From Pseudomonas sp. QS1027 (GTDB lineage Bacteria; Pseudomonadota; Gammaproteobacteria; Pseudomonadales; Pseudomonadaceae): a stretch of DNA of 64,000 nt. Made by a program: the position numbers and the translations under genes. Numbering within the stretch: the stretch's first letter is position 1; each line of letters begins with the position of its first letter. The DNA is taken from the NCBI RefSeq assembly GCF_002814235.1, contig NZ_PHSU01000026.1:28684-92683 (forward strand). Direction: 5' to 3'. This document shows positions 24,846 to 33,916 of the stretch, piece by piece. The notes beneath the pieces were generated by a model. The model was given only the letters and a program-made list of their open reading frames with translations. It was not told the origin of the DNA and did not search any database.

Positions 24846-25418
24846 TCAGGGCTGTCCGGCAAACAACAGGTACCAGAAGACCGCCACCTCCGCGGTCTGC
24901 GCATCGATCCCGCGATAACGCAGATGATCGATCCCGCCCAGGACATAACCGCAGCGTTCGTACAGGCGGCAGGCGCCCAGGTTGTTGTTCTGGGTTTCCA
25001 GCATGATCCCCGGCAGGTTCTTCTTGTGGCTCCAGAAACGCACCACATCCAGCAGCGCCCGGGCCACCCCATGGCGTCGCGCCGAGGCGTCGACCGCCAG
25101 CTCGTCGACATGGGCAAAGCCGTTCCAGTTGGTGCTGACCACCACATGACCGACCGCGCGGCCGTCCAGATAGGCCATGAAGATTTCGCTGTCCACCGCC
25201 GCGCGGTAGCTGGCGAACTCCTCGGGATCGATGCCATAACACTTGCGATAAGGCGCCACCGGGACCAGTGGCCATTGATCGACCCGCTTGCCGATCTCGG
25301 CCAAGCCATGGGCCTTGACCTGAAAGCTGAAATCGCTGCCCCAGATGTACTCGGAGAAACCAGCGTCAGCCACACGGACCGATACCTCGGGATACTTCGG
25401 GTTCGTGACTAAATGCAT
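24846..25418 (-). CDS. GNAT acetyltransferase, streptothricin-acetyltransferase-like
   Basis: A 190-residue GNAT protein. The acetyl-CoA loop is ASARRHGVARALLD (near 110-125). The segment LETQNNNLGACRLYERCG, followed by YVLGGID and later VFWYLLF, strongly resembles the corresponding region of Sat-type streptothricin acetyltransferases (LETQTNNVPACNLYAKCG in Sat2, recalled from memory). It may thus acetylate a lysine-rich antibiotic or a related amine, but this needs assay. The ATG at 25418 is chosen since GAGGATGG stands just before it; TTG 25436 and ATG 25430 are alternatives. It is monocistronic. Confidence 0.8.
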   Translation of the reverse strand: MHLVTNPKYPEVSVRVADAGFSEYIWGSDFSFQVKAHGLAEIGKRVDQWPLVPVAPYRKCYGIDPEEFASYRAAVDSEIFMAYLDGRAVGHVVVSTNWNGFAHVDELAVDASARRHGVARALLDVVRFWSHKKNLPGIMLETQNNNLGACRLYERCGYVLGGIDHLRYRGIDAQTAEVAVFWYLLFAGQP

Positions 25419-25481
25419 TGGGCCAACCATCCTCAAGCCTTGATGTCACGGTGCACGATCGGGAGGAGAAACGTCGAGCTC

Positions 25482-25510
25482 CTGTCCGGGGACATCCAAT
25501 CCCCGGACAG
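25482..25510. terminator. Perfect 11-base hairpin between dnaQ and the GNAT gene
   Basis: CTGTCCGGGGA and its exact reverse complement flank a 7-base loop. It lies 72 bases after the dnaQ stop (minus strand) and 64 before the acetyltransferase start. No T-run follows, so intrinsic termination is uncertain; the minus-strand loop reads TTGGATG and exposes GGA, a feature of RsmA/CsrA target hairpins, but this is speculative. Confidence 0.5.
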
Positions 25511-25581
25511 TGAGCCTCGCTGCACCGGCCCCTTCAGCTTAGAAGGTCAATCGCCGCTGCACAAAAGATCATCCGCAAGTC

Positions 25582-26337
25582 TCAGTGGCGTTGCGCGTCG
25601 GCCTCGGCCAGTTGGGTCCAGAGCGCCGGGGCGCCGGCGGACTTGGCAATGGCCTCGAGACGCGCCAGGTGTTCGGCCAGGTCGCTTTCACTGGCACGAA
25701 TGATCCGCGCCGGCTGGCGATCGGCCGGCAGGCGGCGGATTTCGCTGGCCTGGTTGCCCGAGCCCTCACCGGAACCGTTGCCATCGGTGGCGTTGCCGGC
25801 CAGGGACAGGCTGGTCTGGCCACCGGTCATGGTCAGGTAGACGTCGGCGAGAATCTCCGAGTCGAGCAAGGCGCCGTGCAGTTCGCGGCCGGAGTTGTCG
25901 ACGCCGTAGCGCTTGCACAGGGCATCAAGGCTGTTGCGCTGCCCCGGGTGCCGTTCCCGGGCCATCATCAGGGTATCGAGGATGCTGCAGTGGCGGGTGA
26001 TGTCCGCGCGGTCCTGCTGACCGATCAAGGCGAATTCGTTGTTGATGAAGCCCACGTCGAACGCCGCGTTGTGGATGATCAGCTGGGCGCCCTGGATGAA
26101 TTCGAAGAACTCCTCGGCCACCTCGGCAAAACGCGGCTTGCCCACCAGGAATTCGTTGGTGATGCCGTGGACGCCAATGGCGCCTTCATCACTTTCGCGG
26201 TCCGGTTGCAGGTAAACGTGAAAATGCCGGCCGGTGAGGCGGCGGCCGATCAGTTCGACACAACCGATCTCGACGATCCGGTGGCCGTCGGTGACCGGCA
26301 TACCGGTGGTTTCGGTATCGAGCACCACGCTACGCAT
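25582..26337 (-). CDS. dnaQ: DNA polymerase III epsilon subunit (3'-5' exonuclease)
   Basis: A 251-residue proofreading subunit of the replicative polymerase. ExoI motif is LDTETTG (residues 6-12), ExoII HNAAFDVGFINNEF near 100 and ExoIII ALLDSEILADVY near 165; the C-terminal tail after about 185 is the alpha-binding part. The start overlaps the 3' end of rnhA by 8 bases, which identifies ATG 26337 and shows cotranscription. The rnhA-dnaQ pair is conserved in gammaproteobacteria, though often divergent in enterics. Confidence 0.96.
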   Translation of the reverse strand: MRSVVLDTETTGMPVTDGHRIVEIGCVELIGRRLTGRHFHVYLQPDRESDEGAIGVHGITNEFLVGKPRFAEVAEEFFEFIQGAQLIIHNAAFDVGFINNEFALIGQQDRADITRHCSILDTLMMARERHPGQRNSLDALCKRYGVDNSGRELHGALLDSEILADVYLTMTGGQTSLSLAGNATDGNGSGEGSGNQASEIRRLPADRQPARIIRASESDLAEHLARLEAIAKSAGAPALWTQLAEADAQRH

Positions 26338-26782
26338 GTTTGATCCCCCGTATTTCATCCACGCCACGGTTGGCCAACTGGTCGGCACGTTCGTTGCCAT
26401 GATGGCCGATATGCCCGCGGACCCACTTCCATTTCACCGTGTGCCGGCTGACCTGCTCGTCGAGCAACTGCCACAGGTCGGCGTTCTTCACCGGTTCCTT
26501 GGCCGCGGTCTTCCAACCGCGTTTCTTCCAGTTGACCATCCACTCGGTGATGCCTTTCATCACGTACTGCGAGTCGGTCACCAGCAACACTTCGCAGGGA
26601 CGCTTGAGTTCTTCGAGGCCACGAATCGCCCCCATCAGCTCCATGCGGTTGTTGGTGGTGTTGGCTTCGCCGCCCCAGAGTTCTTTCTCGATGCCCTTGC
26701 AGACCAGCAACGCGCCCCAGCCGCCAGGGCCGGGATTGCCCTTGCAGGCACCGTCGGTGAAGAGTTCAACTGTATCGCTCAT
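26330..26782 (-). CDS. rnhA: Ribonuclease HI
   Basis: A 150-residue RNase HI that degrades RNA in RNA-DNA hybrids. All catalytic residues are at their E. coli positions: D10 (ELFTDGACKGNPGPGGWG), E48 (NRMELM), D70 (VTDSQYV), H124 and D134 (NERADQLAN). The ATG at 26782 follows directly from these positions; a longer frame upstream is rejected. It precedes dnaQ with an 8-base overlap and lies about 95 bases after the methyltransferase gene on the same strand. Confidence 0.97.
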   Translation of the reverse strand: MSDTVELFTDGACKGNPGPGGWGALLVCKGIEKELWGGEANTTNNRMELMGAIRGLEELKRPCEVLLVTDSQYVMKGITEWMVNWKKRGWKTAAKEPVKNADLWQLLDEQVSRHTVKWKWVRGHIGHHGNERADQLANRGVDEIRGIKHA

Positions 26783-26876
26783 TACAACCTTTCCATCGAA
26801 AATGACCCCGTGGCGCGCCGGTAACTGACCGACGCATCCCGGGCCGAGCACGCTCGACCCTCAAGGAAAAAAATGC

Positions 26877-27635
26877 TTACTCTTCGCTTTGGCGCCGGTT
26901 GACCTTGGCCATCGGCAGCGGTACCAGCTTGCCGACCGGTTCGCGGCGTACCTGGCGCACGGGTCGCAGGCCGACCACGATCTTGCGCGCGACCAGCAGA
27001 TAGAAGCCGCCGCCCGACAGCTGCCAGCCACCGGCGACCCGCTCCCAGCCCGCCAGCCGCGCTTGCCAGGCGGCCGACGCCAGCGGCGGACGATAGCATC
27101 CGAAGCGGCGTTTCTCCAGCGCGAAGCCCAGCAGGTTGAGCCAGTCGGCCACCCGCGAGGGCGAAATGCAGCGGGCCTGGCGCAGCGCGTCATGGGCGAA
27201 TACATGGCGCAGTCCCCAGGCGCTCCAGGGGTTGATGCCGAGGATCAGCAAGTGCCCGCCGGGACGTACGGCGGCGGCGGCCTCGCGCAGCAGGCCATGG
27301 GGCGACAGGCAGAAATCCAGGCCGTGCTGCAATACCACCACATCGGCGGCATGTTCGCTCAGCGGCCAGGCCTGCTCCTCGCAGACGATCTCCACCCCCG
27401 GCAGCGGCGCGCCGAGGCGCACATTGCGGCGCACCTGGCCGGCCTGCGGCGGGGCTTCGGCCGAGGGGCCGTAATGCACCAGGTAACCGCCGAAATACCG
27501 CCCCAGCTCGTCCTCGAGCATCTGCCGTTCCTCGTTGAGCAGCAGTTGCCCGAGGGGGCCGGACAGCCAGTCACGGGCCGCGCTGATCAGTGCCAGCCAG
27601 TCAGGATCAGCCTGAGCGAACGCTTTATCGGTCAT
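26877..27635 (-). CDS. Class I SAM-dependent methyltransferase
   Basis: A 252-residue protein with a weak SAM-binding fold: residues 85-160 contain the post-I/II region (ADVVVLQHGLDFCLSPHGLL, then AAAVRPGGHLLILGINPWS). Motif I is not canonical. Such genes next to gloB and rnhA are conserved in Pseudomonas and resemble the SmtA/methyltransferase-type-11 group. Substrate unknown. The ATG at 27635 has GGAGAAGG just before it. It is divergent from gloB with 74 bases between starts and upstream of rnhA on the same strand. Confidence 0.8.
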   Translation of the reverse strand: MTDKAFAQADPDWLALISAARDWLSGPLGQLLLNEERQMLEDELGRYFGGYLVHYGPSAEAPPQAGQVRRNVRLGAPLPGVEIVCEEQAWPLSEHAADVVVLQHGLDFCLSPHGLLREAAAAVRPGGHLLILGINPWSAWGLRHVFAHDALRQARCISPSRVADWLNLLGFALEKRRFGCYRPPLASAAWQARLAGWERVAGGWQLSGGGFYLLVARKIVVGLRPVRQVRREPVGKLVPLPMAKVNRRQSEE

Positions 27636-27709
27636 TGCCTTCTCCAACTCGCCACAAGTGCTTTACAAGCACTAAGATGCGCCATTGTTTTGCGCTTGGG
27701 AATTGCACC

Positions 27710-28489
27710 ATGATACAGATCGACGCGCTGCCCGCCTTCACCGACAACTACATCTGGTTGTTACAGGATACCGCCCGCCGCCGCTGCGCCGTGGTCGACC
27801 CGGGCGATGCCGGGCCGGTGCTGGCCTGGCTGGAGCAGCATCCGGGCTGGCAACTCGAGGACATCCTGGTCACCCATCACCATCACGACCATGTCGGCGG
27901 TGTCGAACGCCTGAAACAGGCCAGCGGTGCCCGCGTACTCGGGCCGGCCAGCGAAAACATCCCGGCCCGCGACCTGGCGCTGAACGACAACGACAGCGTG
28001 ACGGTACTCGGCCTCGAGTTCCAGGTGTTCGCCGTGCCCGGTCATACCCTGGGGCATATCGCTTTCTACCATGACGATGCCGCGCGCCCATTGCTGTTCT
28101 GCGGCGACACGCTGTTCGCCGCCGGCTGTGGCCGCCTGTTCGAAGGCACGCCGGAACAGATGCACCACTCCCTCAGCCGGCTGGCGGCCCTGCCGGCGAC
28201 TACCGGCGTGTACTGCACCCACGAGTACACCCTGAGCAACCTGCGTTTTGCCCAGGCGGTGGAGCCACAGAATCCGGACATTGCCGAACGGATGGCGCAG
28301 GTCAGCCAATGGCGGTCCGAGGGACGTATCAGCCTGCCATCGAATCTGGCCCTGGAATTGAAGACCAACCCATTTCTGCGGGTCGGCGAAACATCTGTTA
28401 AAGAAAAAGCAGACGAACGGAACGGCCTCGACAACGGCTCGCCGAGTGAGGTTTTTGCGGCTCTGCGCCGCTGGAAAGACAGCTTCTGA
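27710..28489 (+). CDS. gloB: Hydroxyacylglutathione hydrolase (glyoxalase II)
   Basis: A 259-residue metallo-beta-lactamase-fold enzyme that hydrolyses S-lactoylglutathione to lactate and glutathione, the second step of methylglyoxal detoxification. The metal motif THHHHDHVGG is at residues 55-64, with additional ligands in PGHTLGHI near 110 and TLFAAGCGRLFEG and CTHEYTLSN further on. The ATG at 27710 (MIQIDALPAF) is the standard start; upstream in-frame codons lie in the divergent gene. Cytoplasmic. Confidence 0.96.
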   Translation: MIQIDALPAFTDNYIWLLQDTARRRCAVVDPGDAGPVLAWLEQHPGWQLEDILVTHHHHDHVGGVERLKQASGARVLGPASENIPARDLALNDNDSVTVLGLEFQVFAVPGHTLGHIAFYHDDAARPLLFCGDTLFAAGCGRLFEGTPEQMHHSLSRLAALPATTGVYCTHEYTLSNLRFAQAVEPQNPDIAERMAQVSQWRSEGRISLPSNLALELKTNPFLRVGETSVKEKADERNGLDNGSPSEVFAALRRWKDSF

Positions 28490-28587
28490 TCGAGGTGCGG
28501 TCAACACTAAAAATCTGAATGGTTGACCGCACCCTGAGCGCTTTCTAGAATCGCCCGACATTTTCGCCCGGAACTCACTTCCAGCCA

Positions 28588-29994
28588 ATGTCGTCATCCA
28601 ACCGAAAACCCACCCATTCAGACGCATTGACGCGATTAGCTCAAGCTGTTGCCGTGGCTGTGTCCGCCGCCCTGGCGGGCTGTTCGAGCCTCCATACCCC
28701 CGTGGACAGCAACACCGAACCGACCCCGAATCTCAGCGCCCGGATCAAGCAGAAACCGATCTGGCTCAGCGAAAAGGCCAAGCACACGCCGCCCCAGGAC
28801 GTCTGGGAACGCATGCGCCAGGGCTTCCAGTTGCAGGACGGCCTGGGTGTGAACCCGCGCATCGAACAACAGCGCCTGTGGTTCGCCAGTAACCCGGAGT
28901 TCCTGGAAAACGCCAGCTCGCGCGGCAGCCTCTACATTCATTACATCGTCGAGCGCCTGGAAGAACGCAACATGCCGCTGGAGCTGGCACTCCTGCCGGT
29001 GATCGAAAGCGCCTACAACCCGATGGCCTACTCCCGTGCCGATGCCGTCGGCCTGTGGCAGTTCATTCCATCCACCGGGCGTTATTTCAACCTGCGCCAG
29101 GACCGTTTCTACGACGGGCGCAAGGACATCACCGCCTCGACCATCGCGGCGATGAACTACCTGACCCGCCTGCACGACATGTTCAACGGCGACTGGCTGC
29201 TGGCCCTGGCAGCCTACAATGCCGGCGAAGGCACGGTCAGCCGGGCCATCGAGCGCAATGAAAAGCTCGGCCTGCCCACCGACTACTGGAACTTGCCGCT
29301 GCCTCAGGAAACCCGCGACTACGTGCCCAAGCTGCTGGCCCTGTCGCAGGTGGTCCTGGCCCCCGAAGCCTACGGCGTGAACCTGAGTCCGATTGCCAAC
29401 GAACCGTATTTCGCCACCGTCGAAATCAACCAGCCCATGGACCTCAGCCGGGTCGCGGCCCTGGCCGAGATCGACGAAGACGAGATGATCCAGCTCAACC
29501 CGGCGTTCAAGCAGAAAGCCACGATGGACGGCCCGCAGCACCTGCTGGTGCCCAGTTCCAAGGCGCAACTGCTGACCGCCAGCCTGTCGCGGATGAAACC
29601 CGAAGAGCTGATCAGCCTGAGGCCGAGGAAGCCGGTCTTCGAATCCCTCGCCGGTAATCCACCGGCGCGCCTGACCCGCCGCTACAAGGTGAAGACCGGC
29701 GACAACCTGACCTCGATCGCCAAGGCCAACCGGGTCGACGTCAAGGACCTGCAACACTGGAACAAGCTTTCCGGGCACCATCTCAAGGTCGGCCAGACCC
29801 TGGTCATGCAGGACAACGTCAAGGCCGTGGCGAGCAAGAAGGCCGCCACCACCTACAAGGTGCAGAAAGGCGATTCGCTGTATATCGTCGCCAAGCGTTT
29901 CAACGTCGAGATGCAGCACCTCAAGCGCCTCAACCCGCGCACCGGCCAGGCCCTGAAGCCAGGGCAGATCCTTACGGTTTCCCAGCCGCGCTAA
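28588..29994 (+). CDS. mltD: Membrane-bound lytic murein transglycosylase D
   Basis: A 468-residue lipoprotein lytic transglycosylase. The signal sequence ends in a lipobox (ALAGC, cysteine near residue 31). The SLT catalytic domain lies around 120-260, with the catalytic glutamate in LLPVIESAYNPMAYS and AVGLWQFIPSTGR. Two LysM peptidoglycan-binding domains follow at about 366-409 (YKVKTGDNLTSIAK) and 422-465 (TYKVQKGDSLYIVAK). It cleaves glycan strands to 1,6-anhydro products during wall remodelling. It sits 98 bases after gloB, as in other pseudomonads. Confidence 0.95.
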   Translation: MSSSNRKPTHSDALTRLAQAVAVAVSAALAGCSSLHTPVDSNTEPTPNLSARIKQKPIWLSEKAKHTPPQDVWERMRQGFQLQDGLGVNPRIEQQRLWFASNPEFLENASSRGSLYIHYIVERLEERNMPLELALLPVIESAYNPMAYSRADAVGLWQFIPSTGRYFNLRQDRFYDGRKDITASTIAAMNYLTRLHDMFNGDWLLALAAYNAGEGTVSRAIERNEKLGLPTDYWNLPLPQETRDYVPKLLALSQVVLAPEAYGVNLSPIANEPYFATVEINQPMDLSRVAALAEIDEDEMIQLNPAFKQKATMDGPQHLLVPSSKAQLLTASLSRMKPEELISLRPRKPVFESLAGNPPARLTRRYKVKTGDNLTSIAKANRVDVKDLQHWNKLSGHHLKVGQTLVMQDNVKAVASKKAATTYKVQKGDSLYIVAKRFNVEMQHLKRLNPRTGQALKPGQILTVSQPR

Positions 29995-30021
29995 CCGCCA
30001 ACGACCGCGAAAACATCACGC

Positions 30022-30101
30022 ACCTGTAGGAGCAGGGCTTGCCCGCGAAGGCGGCCTTGAAACCGCCAGAAGCTTCGCGGGCAAGCCCTGCTCCTACAGG
30101 T
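30022..30101. repeat. Long REP hairpin after mltD
   Basis: A perfect 29-base inverted repeat (30022-30050 against 30073-30101) carries the REP core AGCAGGGCTTGCCCGCGAAG. A small GCGG/CCGC stem fills the centre, so the whole 80 bases fold into one cruciform or RNA hairpin. It is a REPIN of a different core type from the one at 15.2 kb. It stands in the mltD to transporter gap and can end or stabilise the mltD transcript. Confidence 0.9.
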
Positions 30102-30241
30102 TCGGCGTCGCCTGCAAGCCCAGATTTCCAACCTGACATTCACAAGGGGATTGCGCCTCTTCCGGCGCGCCTTTTTCCACCCGATACAAGCTGTTAAGGT
30201 ACTGGTCCTGCAGCCCAAGCCGCCTGGATCGGATCTCTGCC

Positions 30242-32074
30242 TTGACGCGTCCCCTCCTCCTGCTGTTCATCAGCCTGGCATTGAGCTCTCCCGCAAGCGC
30301 GACGATCAGCGAAAGCCACGGTTATGCGCAGTTCGGCACGCTCAAGTACCCCGCCAGGTTCACCCACTTCGACTGGGTCAACCCCGACGCGCCCAAAGGC
30401 GGCACCTTGCGGGTGATGGCGTTCGGCACCTTCGACACCCTCAACCCCTACACCTTCAAGGGCACCAGCCCGGTCAGCACGCCCAACTTCCTGCAGTACG
30501 GTGTCAACGAGCTCAACGCCACCCTGATGGCCGGCACCGGCCAGTACGCACCCTCGGGGGATGAGCCGAACGCCAGCTACGGGCTGATCGCCCAATCGGT
30601 GGAGTACAGCGAGGACCGCAGTTGGGTGGTGTTCAACCTGCGGCCCGAAGCGCGGTTCCACGACGGCACGCCGATTACCGCCTACGACGTAGCCTTCTCC
30701 TATCGCCTGCTGCTCAAGGAAGGCCATCCGCAATACCGCACCAGCCTGCAGGAAGTCGCACGGGTCGACGTGCTCACGCCCCAGCGGATCCGCTTCGTTT
30801 TCAAGCGCTCGGGCAATCCGCTGCTGATCCTGCGCCTCGGTGAACTGCCGGTGCTGGCGCAACACTATTGGCAAGGTCGCGACTTCACCGCCACCACCTT
30901 CGAGCCGCCACTGGGCAGCGGTCCCTATCGCATCAGCAAGGTGCAACCGGGGCGCCAGCTGGTCTTTGAACGGGTGAAAAACTGGTGGGGCGAAAACCTT
31001 CCGGTCAATCGCGGCAAATACAATTTCGACCGCGTCGAGGTGGAATTCTATCGCGACAGCGACGTCGCCTTCGAAGCCTTCAAGGCCGGTGAGTTCGATA
31101 TCTATATCGAACACCAGGCCAAGAACTGGGCCAACGGCTACCACTTCCCCGCCGTTGATCGAGGTGAGGTGATCCAGACCCAGATCCCCCACCGGATCCC
31201 GACCCAGACCCAGGGCCTGTTCATGAACAGCCGCCGTGCCAGCTTTGCCCAGGACAAGGTGCGCGAAGCCCTCGGCCTGATGTTCGACTTCGAATGGACC
31301 AACCGCACCCTGTTCGGCGGCGCCTACCAGCGGGCCATGAGTTTCTATCCCAACAGCGAGTTTTCCGCCAGCGGGGTTCCGGCCGGGCAGGAATGGTTGC
31401 TGCTGGCGCCTTACCGCGAACAACTGCCGGCGCGCCTGTTCAGCGAACCCTTCAGCTTGCCGCAGACCGACGGTCGCGGTATCCCTCGTGAGACCCTGCG
31501 CCGCACCCTCGCCCTGCTCGGCGACGCCGGCTGGAAACTCGACGGCCAGCGCCTGCTGGACAAGAACGGCCACCCCCTGCGTTTTGAAATACTGCTGGTC
31601 AACCCGAACCTGGAACGGATCCTCCAGCCCTACGTCGAAAACCTCGCGAGCATAGGTGTAGACGCCCGCCTGCGAACAGTGGATCGTGCCCAGTACAAAC
31701 AACGTCTCGACCAGTTCGATTTCGACATGATCCTGATGACCCTGGACCAGAACCTCAGCCCGGGACTCGAGCAGTGGCAGTACTTCCATTCCAGCCAGGC
31801 CGGCGTCAAGGGCAGCAAGAATTACGCGGGGGTCGCGAGCCCCGTGGTCGACCACCTGCTCGAAGCCCTGCTGGCGGCCCACACCCGCGACGAGCAACTG
31901 GCCGCCGGTCGCGCCCTGGACCGGGTCCTGCTCTGGCAACACATCATGATTCCCAACTGGTACCTTGACTATCATCGCCTGGCCTACCGCAACCGGTTCG
32001 CCTTCATCACCACGCCGCCGTACACCCTGGGCCTGAGCGCCTGGTGGATGAAAGCTTCGGAGAAAGCCCAATGA
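30242..32074 (+). CDS. nppA1: Periplasmic peptide-binding protein 1 of the Npp/Yej ABC transporter
   Basis: A 610-residue family-5 solute-binding protein with a signal peptide (residues 1-20, cleavage near ASA). It contains YVNPDAP-like FDWVNPDAPKGGTLRVMAFG at 40-60 and FHDGTPITAYDVAFSYRLL near 140, marks of YejA-type proteins. The start is a TTG, the only codon that keeps the whole signal peptide. With the next four genes it forms the transporter named NppA1A2BCD in P. aeruginosa, which imports peptidyl-nucleoside antibiotics and probably microcin-C-like peptides. The stop overlaps the next start. Confidence 0.88.
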   Translation: MTRPLLLLFISLALSSPASATISESHGYAQFGTLKYPARFTHFDWVNPDAPKGGTLRVMAFGTFDTLNPYTFKGTSPVSTPNFLQYGVNELNATLMAGTGQYAPSGDEPNASYGLIAQSVEYSEDRSWVVFNLRPEARFHDGTPITAYDVAFSYRLLLKEGHPQYRTSLQEVARVDVLTPQRIRFVFKRSGNPLLILRLGELPVLAQHYWQGRDFTATTFEPPLGSGPYRISKVQPGRQLVFERVKNWWGENLPVNRGKYNFDRVEVEFYRDSDVAFEAFKAGEFDIYIEHQAKNWANGYHFPAVDRGEVIQTQIPHRIPTQTQGLFMNSRRASFAQDKVREALGLMFDFEWTNRTLFGGAYQRAMSFYPNSEFSASGVPAGQEWLLLAPYREQLPARLFSEPFSLPQTDGRGIPRETLRRTLALLGDAGWKLDGQRLLDKNGHPLRFEILLVNPNLERILQPYVENLASIGVDARLRTVDRAQYKQRLDQFDFDMILMTLDQNLSPGLEQWQYFHSSQAGVKGSKNYAGVASPVVDHLLEALLAAHTRDEQLAAGRALDRVLLWQHIMIPNWYLDYHRLAYRNRFAFITTPPYTLGLSAWWMKASEKAQ

Positions 32075-33912
32075 TGTTTTCGCGCGTCCTCTTCCTGCCC
32101 GTCAGCGGCCTGCTGTTCAGCGCCCTGGCCGGCCTCGCCGTCGCCGCTCCGCAACATGCCCTGACGCTGTACAACGAAGCGCCGAAATACCCGGCCGATT
32201 TCCAGCATGTCGACTACGTCAATCCCGACGCGCCCAAGGGCGGCACCTTCCGCCAGTCGGCCATGGGCGGTTTCGACAGCCTCAACCCGTTTATCACCAA
32301 GGGCGTGCCGGCCGACGGCCTCGACCTGATCTACGACACGCTGATGCGCCAGGGCCTGGATGAACCCTTCACCGAATACGGGTTGGTGGCGGAAAAAATC
32401 GAAAAGGCCCCGGACAACAGCTGGGTGCGCTTTTACCTGCGCCCTGAAGCGCGCTTCCACGACGGCCACCCGATGCGCGCCGAAGACGTGGTGTTCAGCT
32501 TCCAGACCCTGATGAAGGATGGCGCCCCGCTGTACCGGACCTACTACGCCGACGTCGACGAAGTCATCGCCGAAGACCCGTTGCGGGTGCTGTTCAAGTT
32601 CAAGCGCACCACCAACCGTGAATTGCCGCTGATACTCGGCCAGTTGCCGGTACTGCCCAAGCACTGGTGGGCCGACCGCGACTTCAACAAGGGCAATCTG
32701 GAATTCCCCCTCGGCAGCGGGCCGTACAAGCTTGCCGAGGTCAAGGCCGGCCGTTCGGTACGTTATGAGCGGGTCAAGGACTACTGGGCCAAGGACCTGC
32801 CGATCAATCGCGGCTTCTACAACTTCGATGTCATGGCCATGGATTACTACCGTGACAACACGGTGGCCCTGGAAGCCCTCAAGGCCGGGCAGTTCGACTT
32901 CTGGCTGGAGGTCAGCGCGAAGAACTGGGCCAACGCCTACAACACCCCGGCGGTCGCACAGGGTCGGCTGATCAAGGAGCAGATCCCCAATCGCAATCCG
33001 ACTGGCATGCAGGGTTTTATCTACAACCTGCGCAAACCGATGTTCCAGGATATCCGCGTACGCGAGGCCCTGAGCCTGCTGTTCGACTTCGAGTGGACCA
33101 ACAAGCAGTTGTTCAACGGCGCCTATCACCGCACCCGCAGTTACTTCGAAAACTCGGAAATGGCCGCCACCGGCCTGCCGGATGCCGCACAGTTGGCCAT
33201 CCTCGAGCCGCTGCGGGGCAAGATTCCCGAACAGGTCTTCACCCAGGCCTTCGAACCCTCGGTATGCGACGCCAGCGGCATGATTCGCCCGCAGCAACGC
33301 CGCGCCTACCAACTGTTGCAGGAGGCCGGCTGGCGCATCGTCGACGACAAGATGGTCGACACCCAGGGCAAGCCGGTGAGCATCGAGTTCCTGCTGGCCC
33401 AGACCGAATTCGAGCGGGTGCTGCTGCCGTTCAAGCGCAACCTTGCCGATATCGGCATCGACCTGGTGATTCGCCGGGTCGATGTTTCCCAGTACATCAA
33501 CCGCCTGCGCTCGCGGGACTTCGACATGGTCGTCGGCAGCTTCCCGCAGTCCAACTCGCCGGGCAACGAGCAACGGGAATTCTGGAAGTCTTCCAGCGCC
33601 GACAAGCCCGGTAGCCGCAACCTCATGGGCCTCAAGGACCCGGCGGTGGATGAACTGGTGGAAGCGCTGATCGATTCCGACTCCCGGCAGAGCCTGGTGG
33701 AACATGCCCGCGCCCTGGACCGGGTGCTGCAATGGGGCTTCTACGTGATCCCCAACTGGCATATCAAGACCTGGCGCGTGGCCTACTGGGACCATATCGG
33801 TCACCCGAAAGTCTCGCCGGCCTACGATGTCGGCCTCTACACCTGGTGGATCAAGCCGGATGCCAAGCCGGCGGTAACGCTGCAAACCGACAGCACGAGT
33901 GCGGAGCAATAA
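32071..33912 (+). CDS. nppA2: Periplasmic peptide-binding protein 2 of the Npp/Yej ABC transporter
   Basis: A 613-residue paralog of the preceding protein with the same blocks (HVDYVNPDAPKGGTFRQSAMGG, FHDGHPMRAEDVVFSFQTLM, GPYKLAEVKAGRSVRYERVKD). The signal peptide ends near residue 25 (VAAPQ). It starts ATGATG across the stop codon of the first binding protein, so the two are coupled; either ATG (32071 or 32074) may serve. Two tandem binding proteins suggest different peptide preferences for one membrane complex. Confidence 0.88.
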   Translation: MMFSRVLFLPVSGLLFSALAGLAVAAPQHALTLYNEAPKYPADFQHVDYVNPDAPKGGTFRQSAMGGFDSLNPFITKGVPADGLDLIYDTLMRQGLDEPFTEYGLVAEKIEKAPDNSWVRFYLRPEARFHDGHPMRAEDVVFSFQTLMKDGAPLYRTYYADVDEVIAEDPLRVLFKFKRTTNRELPLILGQLPVLPKHWWADRDFNKGNLEFPLGSGPYKLAEVKAGRSVRYERVKDYWAKDLPINRGFYNFDVMAMDYYRDNTVALEALKAGQFDFWLEVSAKNWANAYNTPAVAQGRLIKEQIPNRNPTGMQGFIYNLRKPMFQDIRVREALSLLFDFEWTNKQLFNGAYHRTRSYFENSEMAATGLPDAAQLAILEPLRGKIPEQVFTQAFEPSVCDASGMIRPQQRRAYQLLQEAGWRIVDDKMVDTQGKPVSIEFLLAQTEFERVLLPFKRNLADIGIDLVIRRVDVSQYINRLRSRDFDMVVGSFPQSNSPGNEQREFWKSSSADKPGSRNLMGLKDPAVDELVEALIDSDSRQSLVEHARALDRVLQWGFYVIPNWHIKTWRVAYWDHIGHPKVSPAYDVGLYTWWIKPDAKPAVTLQTDSTSAEQ

Positions 33913-33916
33913 TAAG

